A stretch of 7,735 nucleotides of DNA from an uncultured Nitrospina sp. (GCA_950072225.1 CATMOP010000085.1:1-7735), one strand, 5' to 3'; shown: positions 1-5,936, numbered from the stretch's first letter. Notes: generated by a model from the letters alone, not told the origin. A program made the numbers and translations.

Positions 1-77
1 AAATCCCAATCGCTTGATTTGGGCAGGCCGACCGGCCGGCCGGCCAATCTGATCTGATGATTTATGATGTTCGTCAT
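1..77 (-). CDS. NADP-dependent MDR oxidoreductase, N-terminal 25 codons only (cut by window edge)
   Basis: On the minus strand an ATG at 77-75 opens a frame that runs off the window edge. Its start reads MTNIINHQIRLAGRPVGLPK, followed by SSDWD. This matches the conserved opening of the zinc-independent medium-chain dehydrogenase/reductase group (CurA/YncB or prostaglandin/leukotriene reductase type), where 'N-x-Q-x-x-L-x-x-RPVGxP' is typical. Those enzymes are cytosolic and reduce the double bond of enones with NADPH. A purine-rich GAGGGAAG precedes the ATG. Only the N-terminus is visible, so catalytic and cofactor motifs cannot be checked. The gene lies 74 bases downstream of the histidine kinase stop, in the same direction. 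The call rests on one short motif; the family is likely and the substrate is unknown. Confidence 0.6.
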   Translation of the reverse strand, partial: MTNIINHQIRLAGRPVGLPKSSDWD

Positions 78-151
78 GCTTCCCTCGCTGTGCCGCGCCC
101 GGAACAGGATGGTGCAGAACGTCAGATTTTTCCAGGCTATTTCAGCCAGTT

Positions 152-238
152 TCAATCCGCATCATCGACCAGGGGAAGATAGACGCAGAAAGTCGAGCCC
201 TTGTCCGGCTGGCTTACAACCGTGATACCGCCGTGGTT
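152..238 (-). pseudogene. Sensor histidine kinase, C-terminal remnant
   Basis: The minus strand from about 238 to the TGA at 154-152 encodes NHGGITVVSQP followed by DKGSTFCVYLPL and a short acidic tail. This is the end of a histidine kinase HATPase_c domain: the 'HGG.I.V.S..GKGSTF...LPL' strand and G2-box region of two-component sensor kinases. Nothing earlier of the kinase (H box, N box, G1 box) is present. Upstream of the Asn-His-Gly-Gly the frame hits a TGA within about ten codons and the family resemblance stops, so only about 28 residues survive. It cannot be functional as it stands. It is either a decayed gene end left by a rearrangement or a product of misassembly. The match is short but quite specific. 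Confidence 0.6.
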
Positions 239-359
239 CGATTTCGACCGATCAGGTGCTGATCATCTTCTTTTCGACGCCGACCCCGGCAGCCACCGCG
301 CGCTGATATTCAAGCGGCACGGTGGCGGAATCCTGGATGGCGATGCCGGTCGAATCGAA
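237..359. repeat. Inverted short repeat pair at two gene-fragment breakpoints
   Basis: TTCGATTTCGACC at 237-249 and GGTCGAATCGAA at 348-359 are inverted copies of each other, differing only by one extra T. The first lies where the histidine kinase remnant loses similarity. The second lies where the cyclodeaminase remnant and the adaptor tail both start. The pair flanks about 98 bases that hold the cyclodeaminase C-terminus. Microhomology of this kind is expected at illegitimate recombination or template-switch junctions; a functional role is not implied. Confidence 0.45.
252..359 (-). pseudogene. Ornithine cyclodeaminase/mu-crystallin family, C-terminal remnant
   Basis: Minus-strand bases 359 to the TGA at 254-252 read FDSTGIAIQDSATV, then PLEYQRAVAAGVGVEKKMIST and a stop. 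The 'FDSTG.AIQD.A' segment followed by '.Y..A...G.G' is the C-terminal signature of the ornithine cyclodeaminase/mu-crystallin/alanine dehydrogenase family (NAD(P)-dependent Rossmann enzymes). The frame stays open upstream to about 443, but residues before FDST (IETRDH) do not look like the hydrophobic strand usually found there. The homology therefore appears to begin at about 350-359, exactly where the plus-strand adaptor homology begins. No N-terminal half exists in the window. I read this as a truncated gene end; it is too short to name the exact enzyme. Confidence 0.5.
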
Positions 360-440
360 GTGGTCTCGGGTCTCAATGAGGGAGACGCGATTGGAATTCC
401 CAACAAACCGAAAAAGCGCAAAGGTAGAAGGCCGCGGTGA
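354..440 (+). pseudogene. MacA/HlyD-type periplasmic adaptor, C-terminal remnant
   Basis: The plus-strand frame ending at the TGA 438-440 contains RIEVVSGLNEGDAI followed by the basic tail PNKPKKRKGRRPR. 'VEVVSGLKEGD.V' is the characteristic last beta-barrel/membrane-proximal stretch of RND/MacA-type membrane fusion proteins, which link an inner-membrane exporter to an outer-membrane channel. The stop overlaps the ATG of the ABC ATPase (TGATG, one shared base), the usual macA-macB arrangement, which supports the call. The frame can be read back to an ATG at 201, but residues before about 350 are antisense of other gene fragments and show no adaptor character. The lipoyl and helical-hairpin domains and any signal peptide are therefore missing. 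The adaptor is broken here, or the locus is misassembled. Confidence 0.6.
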
Positions 441-1135
441 TGAATCTTATTGAAATGAACTCCATCTGCAAGAGCTACCGGAATATTGGTTTTGAAACAC
501 GGGTCCTCGAGGATGTGACGCTTCATATCAAGGAGGGAGAATACGTCAGCCTCATGGGGCCTTCCGGCGCGGGGAAAAGCACCCTCATGGCAATCATGGG
601 ATGCCTGTCCCAGCCCACCAGCGGAGAATACATTCTGGATGGCGAGGAGGTCGGCACATTGAACGATCGAAAACTTTCTCGCGTCCGCAACGAGAAAATC
701 GGTTTTGTGTTTCAAGCCTTCCATCTTCTGCCGGGAGTTACGGCGCTGGAAAATGTCATCCTGCCGCTGGTTTACGCAAAACGGCCTCCGAGCAACATCA
801 AGGAGAGAGCTCGAGAACTGCTCGCCAAGGTGGGGATGGAACACCGCTTGCATCATACGCCGGGACAGCTTTCAGGAGGTGAACAGCAGAGGGTGACCAT
901 CGCCCGGTCTCTCATCAATGATCCTCGAATTATTCTCGCCGATGAACCCACAGGAAATCTCGATTCAAAAAACGGCATCGAGATTATGAAGACCTTCGAC
1001 AACCTCATTAAGGAAGGCAAAACCATTGTGCTTATTACCCATGATTTGGAGGTGGCGCAACATGCCGGGCGAATTGTCTCCATCCGTGACGGGCAGATTG
1101 CTTCAGACCATGAGGAAAAAACTTTCTCTCTGTAA
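440..1135 (+). CDS. ABC transporter ATP-binding protein, MacB/LolD/FtsE type
   Basis: This 231-residue cytosolic ATPase should energise the two permeases encoded directly downstream. All motifs are intact: Walker A GPSGAGKS at residues 40-47, Q-loop Gln92 (FVFQ), signature LSGGEQQR at 144-151, Walker B IILADEP at 164-170 followed by the D-loop GNLD, and the switch histidine in THD at 200-202. The length and the 'MGPSGAGKSTLM' and 'HLLPGVTALENV' wording are typical of the LolCDE/MacB/FtsEX group (type VII exporters), which drive mechanotransmission rather than classical pore transport. I chose the ATG at 440 because it overlaps the adaptor stop (TGATG) and has a purine-rich AGAAGG upstream; a GTG one codon earlier is possible. 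It is followed after 17 bases by the first permease. Substrate cannot be deduced; macrolides, peptides, lipoproteins or siderophores are all seen in the family. Confidence 0.93.
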   Translation: MNLIEMNSICKSYRNIGFETRVLEDVTLHIKEGEYVSLMGPSGAGKSTLMAIMGCLSQPTSGEYILDGEEVGTLNDRKLSRVRNEKIGFVFQAFHLLPGVTALENVILPLVYAKRPPSNIKERARELLAKVGMEHRLHHTPGQLSGGEQQRVTIARSLINDPRIILADEPTGNLDSKNGIEIMKTFDNLIKEGKTIVLITHDLEVAQHAGRIVSIRDGQIASDHEEKTFSL

Positions 1136-1152
1136 GTCCACCGAGACTGCGT

Positions 1153-2367
1153 ATGCGAATTTTTAAAAATTTTGGACAGGCCCTGAGAGGGTTACGATTG
1201 AACCGGGGCAACACGTTTCTTATGACCCTGGGGGTGATGGTCGGCATTACTTCTTTAACGGTGATCGTGGCTATCGGCGATGGCATCAAGGTTAAGGTTC
1301 TCGACCGTATTGCCAATATAGGGTTTGGTCCGGAATCTTTTTCGGTGATCGCCGGCGCGGGAAGGATGTTTTTTACCCGCTCAAAAAATACCATCAGCAT
1401 GACTCTTGAGGATGCCGAGGACTTGCTTGCGCTTCCCACCGTCCGGCTGGTGGTGCCCCGCCAGAGAAAACGCCTGCAGATCATCAATAAAAAGGAGTTC
1501 ACCAGCACCCGGGTTTATGGGGTGACCCCGGATTGGCAGTTGGCTCGCGGCTGGAAAATGGTGGATGGCGATTTTTTGTCCGACAGCGATCTGGATCGTA
1601 AAAGACGGGCAGTCGTGCTGGGTGCAACCCCGACGCGGAAACTGTTCAAAGGCGAAGACCCCATTGGTAAAATGGTGCGTCTGCAAAATCAGTTCTATGA
1701 AGTGATCGGCCTGCTGGAAGAAAAGGGATTGACCGAAAGCGGATACGATCCGGACGACCGTGCCCTGATTCCGCTGACCACCTCCATGTCGCGCCTGACG
1801 CATGAGACTCACCTTCACAGTATCAAGGTCGTTACCCTGAACCCTTCGCAAGTGCCGGAAACCATGGAAACCGTACGCCAGGTTTTGCGCCGCAACCATA
1901 ATCTCTCGGTTCTCGCCGCAGATGATTTCCGTTTCATCACTCCCGAAGGCATCATGCAATGGGTGACCGAATCAGAGCAGGCCCTGAACCGCATGTTGAT
2001 CCTGATCTCAACGGTTTCACTTCTGGTTGGCGGAATCGTTATTATGAATATTCTTTTGGTATCTATTCGGGAAAGGGTTCGCGAAATTGGCATTCGCCGT
2101 TGTTTCGGTGCGCGCCGATCCGATATCACCTTGCAGTTTTTATTCGAGTCGGTTCTGGTTTCTCTGTTGGGTGGGGCCATGGGAGTTGGATTGGGACTGG
2201 CTGTTTCATTTGCTTTGAAACGGTTTGATGTTCTTCCAACTCATATAACAGTGGAGCCTTTTATCTTGTCGTTCGTGTTTTGTACACTGATCGGTTTGAT
2301 ATTCGGGATTCACCCTGCCCGCAAGGCGGCCTTTTTGAGTCCGGAAGAATCCATTCGATCACAGTAG
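1153..2367 (+). CDS. MacB-type ABC permease (MacB_PCD + FtsX domains), first copy
   Basis: A 404-residue inner-membrane permease with the four-helix MacB/LolC/FtsX layout. TM1 lies at about residues 20-42 (FLMTLGVMVGITSLTVIVAIGD). A large periplasmic domain covers about 45-275 (MacB_PCD). TM2 is at about 281-305, TM3 at about 330-354 and TM4 at about 365-389. The family hallmark between TM2 and TM3, VREIGIRRCFGARRSDI, is present and contacts the ATPase. The ATG at 1153 follows the ATPase stop by 17 bases; the ribosome-binding site is weak, suggesting translation coupled to the ATPase gene. The next permease starts 7 bases after the stop. The two permeases are clearly different sequences, so a heterodimer like LolC/LolE is likely. 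Unlike E. coli MacB, the ATPase is not fused. The expected adaptor partner is only a tail upstream. Confidence 0.92.
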   Translation: MRIFKNFGQALRGLRLNRGNTFLMTLGVMVGITSLTVIVAIGDGIKVKVLDRIANIGFGPESFSVIAGAGRMFFTRSKNTISMTLEDAEDLLALPTVRLVVPRQRKRLQIINKKEFTSTRVYGVTPDWQLARGWKMVDGDFLSDSDLDRKRRAVVLGATPTRKLFKGEDPIGKMVRLQNQFYEVIGLLEEKGLTESGYDPDDRALIPLTTSMSRLTHETHLHSIKVVTLNPSQVPETMETVRQVLRRNHNLSVLAADDFRFITPEGIMQWVTESEQALNRMLILISTVSLLVGGIVIMNILLVSIRERVREIGIRRCFGARRSDITLQFLFESVLVSLLGGAMGVGLGLAVSFALKRFDVLPTHITVEPFILSFVFCTLIGLIFGIHPARKAAFLSPEESIRSQ

Positions 2368-2374
2368 GAATGCA

Positions 2375-3598
2375 ATGATGAAAATCTTCTCCTCACTCGG
2401 CATAGCGGTTAAGGCGCTCCTTTCGCACAGGACTCGCACCTTTCTGGCGTCCTTAGGCGTTTTGATCGGTATCGGCTCGGTGATCGTCATGGTGGCCATT
2501 GGCAAAGGTTCGCAGAAGGAGGTGATGGATGTCATCGCCGGGATGGGAGAAAACCTTATCACCATCAACGCCGGGGAAATGAAACGGCGCGGAGGGCGTC
2601 TTCGGCTTACAGGCAACGTGACTACCTTGACCGTTCGGGATGCGAACCGGATCATGGAAGAAATTGGCGAGGTGGAAGGGGCGGCACCTTTTGAAGAAAA
2701 AAGTATGGTGGCCAAGTTTGGCAATAATTCCGCAGAAACTCGCATTGCCGGTTCCACTCTCGATTTCCCGGTTATTCGTGACTATAGCCTGCAAAGTGGT
2801 GAGTATTTTTCTGAGAGGGATGCAAAAACAGCTAACCGTGTTGCCATTATAGGAATGACGGCGGTCAAAAATCTTTTTGGCGAAGAAGACCCGCTGGGTC
2901 AGGTTATCAAGGTGCATTTTATGCCATTTAAAATCATTGGCGTGTTTGAGCCGAAAGGCGTGGACACCAATGGGCTGGATCAGGATGACCTGATTCTGAT
3001 CCCCATTTCAACCTATATGCGCCGGATCGTCAACCAGACTCATATCACTCGAATTTTTGTCCGCGTTTCATCGCGGGAAACCATTGTCGAAGCTTCGGAA
3101 AATATCCGCGAACTTCTCAGAGAAAGTCACAAGCTTACAGATGATCGAAACGACGACTTCACCCTCATCAGCCAACTGGACCTGGAAGAACTGAAACTGG
3201 AGACTACCGAAATGTTTACCAAACTGATTGTGGGTGTTGCCGCCATATCGCTACTGGTAGGCGGCATCGGTATTCTGGCGGTGATGTTGATATCGGTCAA
3301 GGAACGCACACGCGAAATAGGAATAAGAAGAGCCGTGGGTGCGACCCGCAGGGATATCATTCACCAGTTTCTTTATGAGTCTTTGATTATCGGGTTTCTG
3401 GGCGGTGGACTGGGAATTGTTCTGGGTGTGGGGTTGACGCTGGGTCTGACTCACTGGGGTCACTGGACTTTGATTCTTGATCCGAATTCCATTTGGATAG
3501 CAAGTTGGGCCTGCGCCGGACTCGGTATTTTTTTCGGCGTGTTCCCCGCCATCAAAGCCTCCAAACTCGACCCCATGGAAGCCTTGACCACCGAATAA
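2375..3598 (+). CDS. MacB-type ABC permease (MacB_PCD + FtsX domains), second copy
   Basis: A 407-residue paralogue of the preceding permease with the same topology. TM1 is at about 21-41 (LASLGVLIGIGSVIVMVAIG), followed by a periplasmic domain at about 45-280, TM2 at about 284-307 (LIVGVAAISLLVGGIGILAVMLIS), TM3 at about 332-358 and TM4 at about 368-392. The coupling motif is closer to the family consensus than in the first copy: TREIGIRRAVGATRRDII. The start has two adjacent ATGs at 2375 and 2378, with AGGA at 2366-2369 as ribosome-binding site, so either start is feasible. It ends at TAA 3596-3598, directly followed by a palindromic repeat. With the ATPase and first permease it should form an ATPase dimer plus a permease heterodimer. 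Its C-terminus ('DPMEALTTE') is typical of complete family members. Confidence 0.93.
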   Translation: MMKIFSSLGIAVKALLSHRTRTFLASLGVLIGIGSVIVMVAIGKGSQKEVMDVIAGMGENLITINAGEMKRRGGRLRLTGNVTTLTVRDANRIMEEIGEVEGAAPFEEKSMVAKFGNNSAETRIAGSTLDFPVIRDYSLQSGEYFSERDAKTANRVAIIGMTAVKNLFGEEDPLGQVIKVHFMPFKIIGVFEPKGVDTNGLDQDDLILIPISTYMRRIVNQTHITRIFVRVSSRETIVEASENIRELLRESHKLTDDRNDDFTLISQLDLEELKLETTEMFTKLIVGVAAISLLVGGIGILAVMLISVKERTREIGIRRAVGATRRDIIHQFLYESLIIGFLGGGLGIVLGVGLTLGLTHWGHWTLILDPNSIWIASWACAGLGIFFGVFPAIKASKLDPMEALTTE

Positions 3599-3620
3599 CC
3601 GGGCCACGCCCGGTGGGAAT
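3599..3620 (+). repeat. Palindromic dispersed repeat, copy 1 of the 22-base form
   Basis: CCGGGC-CAC-GCCCGG (3599-3613) is a perfect six-pair stem with a three-base loop, followed by TGGGAAT. The same 22 bases recur at 6458-6479 with a single difference (G to A at base 16). It begins on the base after the permease stop codon. Its core GCCACGCCCGGTGG also resembles the 27-base repeats at 3954 and 7192. Behaviour and position resemble REP-type extragenic palindromes. It lacks a T-run, so it is not a standard terminator. Confidence 0.55.
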
Positions 3621-3733
3621 GTTCCTATAGTTTCTTTGGCTAGAAAAATCTTTCTCGGCTAAATCGAGCCCTTGCCCAGTGGCCTTTCCTGCAAAGCTGA
3701 TAAGAGGGGAGTTTAGTTTCTGGGTGACTAAAC

Positions 3734-3770
3734 AAAAAAAGGGTTCGCCCCCTTGACAGTGGACGAACCC
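3734..3770 (-). terminator. Rho-independent terminator for the PuuD-like gene
   Basis: On the minus strand the arm GGGTTCG (complement of 3764-3770) pairs with CGAACCC (complement of 3741-3747) across a 16-base loop and is followed by seven consecutive T's (complement of 3734-3740). It lies about 220 bases after the stop of the PuuD-like gene, which would give that transcript a long 3' end. On the plus strand the same stem is followed only by CTCTTT, so it may act weakly in that direction for the exporter operon. Confidence 0.55.
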
Positions 3771-3815
3771 CTCTTTGACTGTGAGAAAAGACTGTTTAAA
3801 ACTTTCCAACGGTTG

Positions 3816-3849
3816 CCTGCAGGTTTTCCTTTATGTGGAAAAATCTGCA
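3816..3849. repeat. Hairpin with TGCAG/CTGCA and TTTTCC/GGAAAA arms
   Basis: TGCAG (3818-3822) pairs with CTGCA (3845-3849), and TTTTCC (3824-3829) pairs with GGAAAA (3837-3842). There is a seven-base loop and a small internal mismatch. That makes eleven pairs in total. There is no T-run on either side, so its role (RNA 3' end protection or remnant of a repeat) is unknown. Confidence 0.4.
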
Positions 3850-3859
3850 AGGACTCGAA

Positions 3860-3905
3860 GAGGGGGTGATTTGCACAAACCCCCTCGATCCCCTTAACAG
3901 GGGGA
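3860..3905. repeat. Tandem C/G-run hairpins, MITE-like repeat
   Basis: GAGGGGGT (3860-3867) and ACCCCCTC (3879-3886) form a perfect eight-pair stem. It is followed at once by TCCCC (3889-3893) and GGGGA (3901-3905) around TTAACAG. The order 'accccctcgatccccttaacaggggg' resembles a class of dispersed intergenic hairpins I know from several bacterial genomes, but no second copy lies in this window. Origin as a miniature element is an inference. Confidence 0.4.
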
Positions 3906-3953
3906 AGAACATATTAAACCGAGACAACTTTTTTTGTGCTAGCCAAACAAGCC

Positions 3954-3980
3954 ATTGCTAGTTGGCCCCACGCCTAGTGG
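3954..3980 (+). repeat. 27-base dispersed repeat, copy 1
   Basis: ATTGCTAGTTGGCCCCACG continuing to 3980 matches 7192-7218 at 24 of 27 positions in the same orientation. The copy ends 7 bases before the stop codon of the PuuD-like gene (on the minus strand it follows that stop). The core GGCCCCACGCCTAGTGG is partly palindromic and related to the 22-base repeats at 3599 and 6458. CTAG-containing words flank it on both sides (3939-3942 and 3987-3990). Confidence 0.55.
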
Positions 3981-3986
3981 CGCTGG

Positions 3987-4451
3987 CTAGAACATGATAC
4001 CGCCGTGGTTAGCGGCGATCATTCCGATCAACATGGGTATGGAAAGCCATGCATTGGTTCGGCTGGCGAGAAAAGCCATTCTTTTAGCTTTAGCCAGGGC
4101 ATCGCCTTCCAGTTCGCCAGCGATGATCTTTTTCTGGTTCGGCCAGATGATGAACCAAACATTGCCCGCCATGATGATGCCGAGCAACATGCCGATCATG
4201 ATTTCCCCGCTAGGAATTCCTTGAACCGTTCCACGACCGGCCATGTAATAGGCGATGCCGGTGATGACTGTCCACAACGCGGCATGCCGGAACAAAAACA
4301 GGGCGCGGGGAAGAATGATCTGGGTGTATTGTTTGGCGGCACCTTCCTCCACCATTTTAGGCATGGACTGCACCTGAACCAGATTGAAGAAGTACAGCAA
4401 CCCGATCCATAAAATTCCGATAATTACATGAAAAAATTCAATTACCCACAT
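3987..4451 (-). CDS. Small integral membrane protein of the urate oxidase N-domain (PuuD-like) type
   Basis: A 154-residue protein with four predicted helices: about 6-26, 50-71, 84-103 and 134-150. It resembles the membrane domain of PuuD-type urate hydroxylases (urate_ox_N family), seen here as a stand-alone protein. Supporting points are the N-terminal E-FFH-x6-WIGLLYFFNLVQV, the segment PRALFLFRHAALWTVITG, and GNVWFIIWPNQKKII. Candidate haem or metal ligands lie in or near helices: His8, His56 and His149. PuuD proteins usually carry a C-terminal cytochrome c domain; this one has none and no purine genes lie nearby, so urate oxidation is not supported. Function is unknown, perhaps electron transfer or haem-linked. 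The ATG at 4451 has GAGAGGA about 8 bases upstream. It is monocistronic, with its own likely promoter and a downstream terminator. Confidence 0.75.
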   Translation of the reverse strand: MWVIEFFHVIIGILWIGLLYFFNLVQVQSMPKMVEEGAAKQYTQIILPRALFLFRHAALWTVITGIAYYMAGRGTVQGIPSGEIMIGMLLGIIMAGNVWFIIWPNQKKIIAGELEGDALAKAKRMAFLASRTNAWLSIPMLIGMIAANHGGIMF

Positions 4452-4631
4452 TTGGTTGTCCTCTCAATAATTGTTGATATTTATTGGTGGGGCGGTGTTA
4501 CAAAAATATTTATTTGTTTTGCTTAATTAAGGAATCAGGCGAAATTTCTGCTTCTTGATTAGAGGAATGCTTCTAGCACCTAGGATGGTGAAAATCGGTA
4601 TAAAGATTCAATATTTCTTCTACTTAGGGGA

Positions 4632-4661
4632 ATTGTAGCAGAAATCATCTTCATTTTCCAA
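4632..4661 (-). promoter_or_regulatory. Putative sigma70-type promoter with extended -10
   Basis: Minus strand: TTGGAA (complement of 4656-4661) as -35, an 18-base spacer, then TACAAT (complement of 4632-4637) as -10, preceded by TGC to give an extended -10. Transcription from about 4625 would give the PuuD-like gene a leader of roughly 175 bases. The rest of that leader is A/T-rich with no gene or obvious riboswitch. Confidence 0.4.
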
Positions 4662-4676
4662 TGCCATCGACACCAG

Positions 4677-4988
4677 CTAGAATTTAGTCATGAACCAAAG
4701 CAGGGCCAGAAAACTAAAAACCAGAGCAAAAATCAGAATGTTTCGGGAAAATGCGCTCTCCTTCTCAGGGTTGGCAGAAGGGTTTCCCAGTGCTGTGAGC
4801 CTTTCTTTCAGCAGGTGATTTTTCCGGGTCAGGTCGGTTGTTTCGGCCTTGAGTTTTTCGATCTCGTCCCGAAGACGCAGGCGATCGACCTTGAGGGCTT
4901 TGGATTTTTCGATCTCTCGTTGCAGGGCTTCTTCAGGACCCAGGGTCAGGCCGTCTTCTTCCGGTGGTTCTTCCCAATGTTCGCTCAT
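4677..4988 (-). CDS. Coiled-coil protein with a C-terminal membrane anchor
   Basis: A 103-residue hypothetical protein. Residues 1-18 are acidic (MSEHWEEPPEEDGLTLG). Residues about 19-70 are highly charged with leucine-spaced heptads (LKVDRLRLRDEIEKLKAE), indicating a coiled coil. About 71-82 is a short linker, and 83-100 (NILIFALVFSFLALLWFM) is a single membrane helix followed by TKF. This is a tail-anchored layout with the coiled coil in the cytosol. The ATG directly follows the TGA of the aldo/keto reductase (TGAATG, no gap), with AAAAGGA as ribosome-binding site, so the two are co-translated. I do not recognise a family. The protein might scaffold or tether the reductase or another partner to the membrane, but only gene order suggests that. 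Confidence 0.8.
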   Translation of the reverse strand: MSEHWEEPPEEDGLTLGPEEALQREIEKSKALKVDRLRLRDEIEKLKAETTDLTRKNHLLKERLTALGNPSANPEKESAFSRNILIFALVFSFLALLWFMTKF

Positions 4989-5936
4989 TCAATGTCCTTT
5001 TTTCACCATGGGAAACGCATCGCTGGCTTTAGTCAGGCGTTGCAACTGGCCAGGACTCAGTTTCAGTTCGGCGGATTTTGCAAACTCTGCAACTTGTTCC
5101 TGTTTCCGCGACCCCACGATGGCGGTAAAAATATTCTCGCGGGTGAGCACCCAGGCCAGAGCCACCTCAATCGGTTTATGGCTCAACTCATCAGCTAGTT
5201 CACGTACGGTTTGCCAGACTTTTTTGGCGTGCGAGTACACTGGATTTTGATACAGAAAATGGTTTTGCCGGGTGGGCATTTTCAGGTCTTTCTGACTCAT
5301 GGGTTTTGCCAGCAGGCCTTGTGCCGTGGGAGAGAAGGCCATGTAAGGAATGCCGGAGTTTTTGCAAAGGCTCAGGGTTTCCCCTTCATAGGCTCGGTCT
5401 AACAGACTGTAAGGAACCTCGTTCATGGAAAATGTTTGGAGTTGGTTTCCCAGCAGGCGTAAGTCCTGCGACTGGAAATTGGAGAGTCCTATAGTTGTGG
5501 CTTTTCCGCTTTCCTTGAGCGCGCTCATGAACTCGATGAGCCGGGTGCTTTTGTCACGATTGTTGAAATAACTTCCCGGCCAATGGATCAGGTAAAGGTC
5601 GACATAACCCCGGCCCAAAGCCTTGAGGGAATTATCCAGACATTGCTGATAGGCTTTGAGAGTCAGTTCAGCATCGGGCCAGATTTTGGAGATGATGATG
5701 ACGGAATCTTTTTTGGAACCCAGGGCTTTGCCCAGTCGGCGTTCCGATTCTCCATCGCCATAGCCTTCAGCAGTATCGAAAGCGGTGATGCCGTGGTCGA
5801 GGGCGGTATGCACGACTCGTTCGGCGTCTTTTGGGGAACAGATATTTCCCCATCCTCCGCTGGGCGCGATCTGCCAGCACCCCAGGGTGATGGAACTCCA
5901 ATCTTTGTCGATGCCATTTATCCGACCATGGTTCAC
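4989..5936 (-). CDS. Aldo/keto reductase
   Basis: A 315-residue NADPH-dependent aldo/keto reductase, a soluble TIM barrel that reduces carbonyls. The catalytic tetrad is complete: Asp54 and Tyr59 in FDTAEGYGDGESE, Lys84 in ISKIW, and His118 in YLIHWPG. Further family marks are ITLGCWQ at 17-22, GLSNF after the central barrel strand, and the cofactor-binding IVGSRKQEQVAEF near the C-terminus. I chose GTG 5936-5934 because it overlaps the previous stop as GTGA and has AGGTGG five bases upstream. A GTG three codons earlier (5945) would lie inside that ribosome-binding site. It sits mid-operon, between a two-helix membrane protein and a coiled-coil anchor. The substrate is unknown; the long SGGWGN insertion after strand 1 is as in bacterial ring-opening/stress-type AKRs. 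Confidence 0.93.
   Translation of the reverse strand: MNHGRINGIDKDWSSITLGCWQIAPSGGWGNICSPKDAERVVHTALDHGITAFDTAEGYGDGESERRLGKALGSKKDSVIIISKIWPDAELTLKAYQQCLDNSLKALGRGYVDLYLIHWPGSYFNNRDKSTRLIEFMSALKESGKATTIGLSNFQSQDLRLLGNQLQTFSMNEVPYSLLDRAYEGETLSLCKNSGIPYMAFSPTAQGLLAKPMSQKDLKMPTRQNHFLYQNPVYSHAKKVWQTVRELADELSHKPIEVALAWVLTRENIFTAIVGSRKQEQVAEFAKSAELKLSPGQLQRLTKASDAFPMVKKGH

Larger units (their letters stand above)
3599..3986. other. Gene-free convergent intergenic region with hairpins and repeats
   Basis: These 388 bases separate the plus-strand exporter operon from the minus-strand PuuD-like gene. I see no credible coding sequence on either strand. The region holds a palindromic repeat against the permease stop, a minus-oriented terminator (3734-3770), a hairpin with TTTTCC/GGAAAA arms, a C/G-run double hairpin, and a second palindromic repeat ending just before the PuuD-like stop. 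A partial repeat core (GCCCAGTGG) also occurs at about 3675-3683. The exporter operon has no obvious strong plus-strand terminator of its own apart from possible bidirectional use of the 3741-3770 stem. Confidence 0.6.

Noticed and set aside
41..60. GGCCGGCC-rich run as a regulatory palindrome
   Set aside because: It falls inside codons for LAGRPVGL of the MDR oxidoreductase start, which explains it.
237..359. Inverted repeats as insertion-sequence ends or a recombinase inversion switch
   Set aside because: The enclosed 98 bases hold no transposase or promoter, no target duplication is visible, and flipping the segment would not restore any gene.
201..440. A 79-codon plus-strand frame read as a small complete gene
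   Set aside because: Only its last ~28 codons look like a protein family (adaptor tail). The earlier part is antisense of kinase and cyclodeaminase remnants, and the ATG has no ribosome-binding site.
263..856. A 197-codon minus-strand frame opposite the ABC ATPase
   Set aside because: It is antisense to the intact Walker A, signature and Walker B coding region and shows no family features.
1381..1959. A 192-codon minus-strand frame inside the first permease
   Set aside because: It is a shadow of the permease reading frame, with no recognisable domain and a composition dictated by the sense strand.
3994..4412. Two plus-strand frames opposite the PuuD-like gene
   Set aside because: They mirror a well-formed four-helix protein on the minus strand that has a good ribosome-binding site, so they are shadows.
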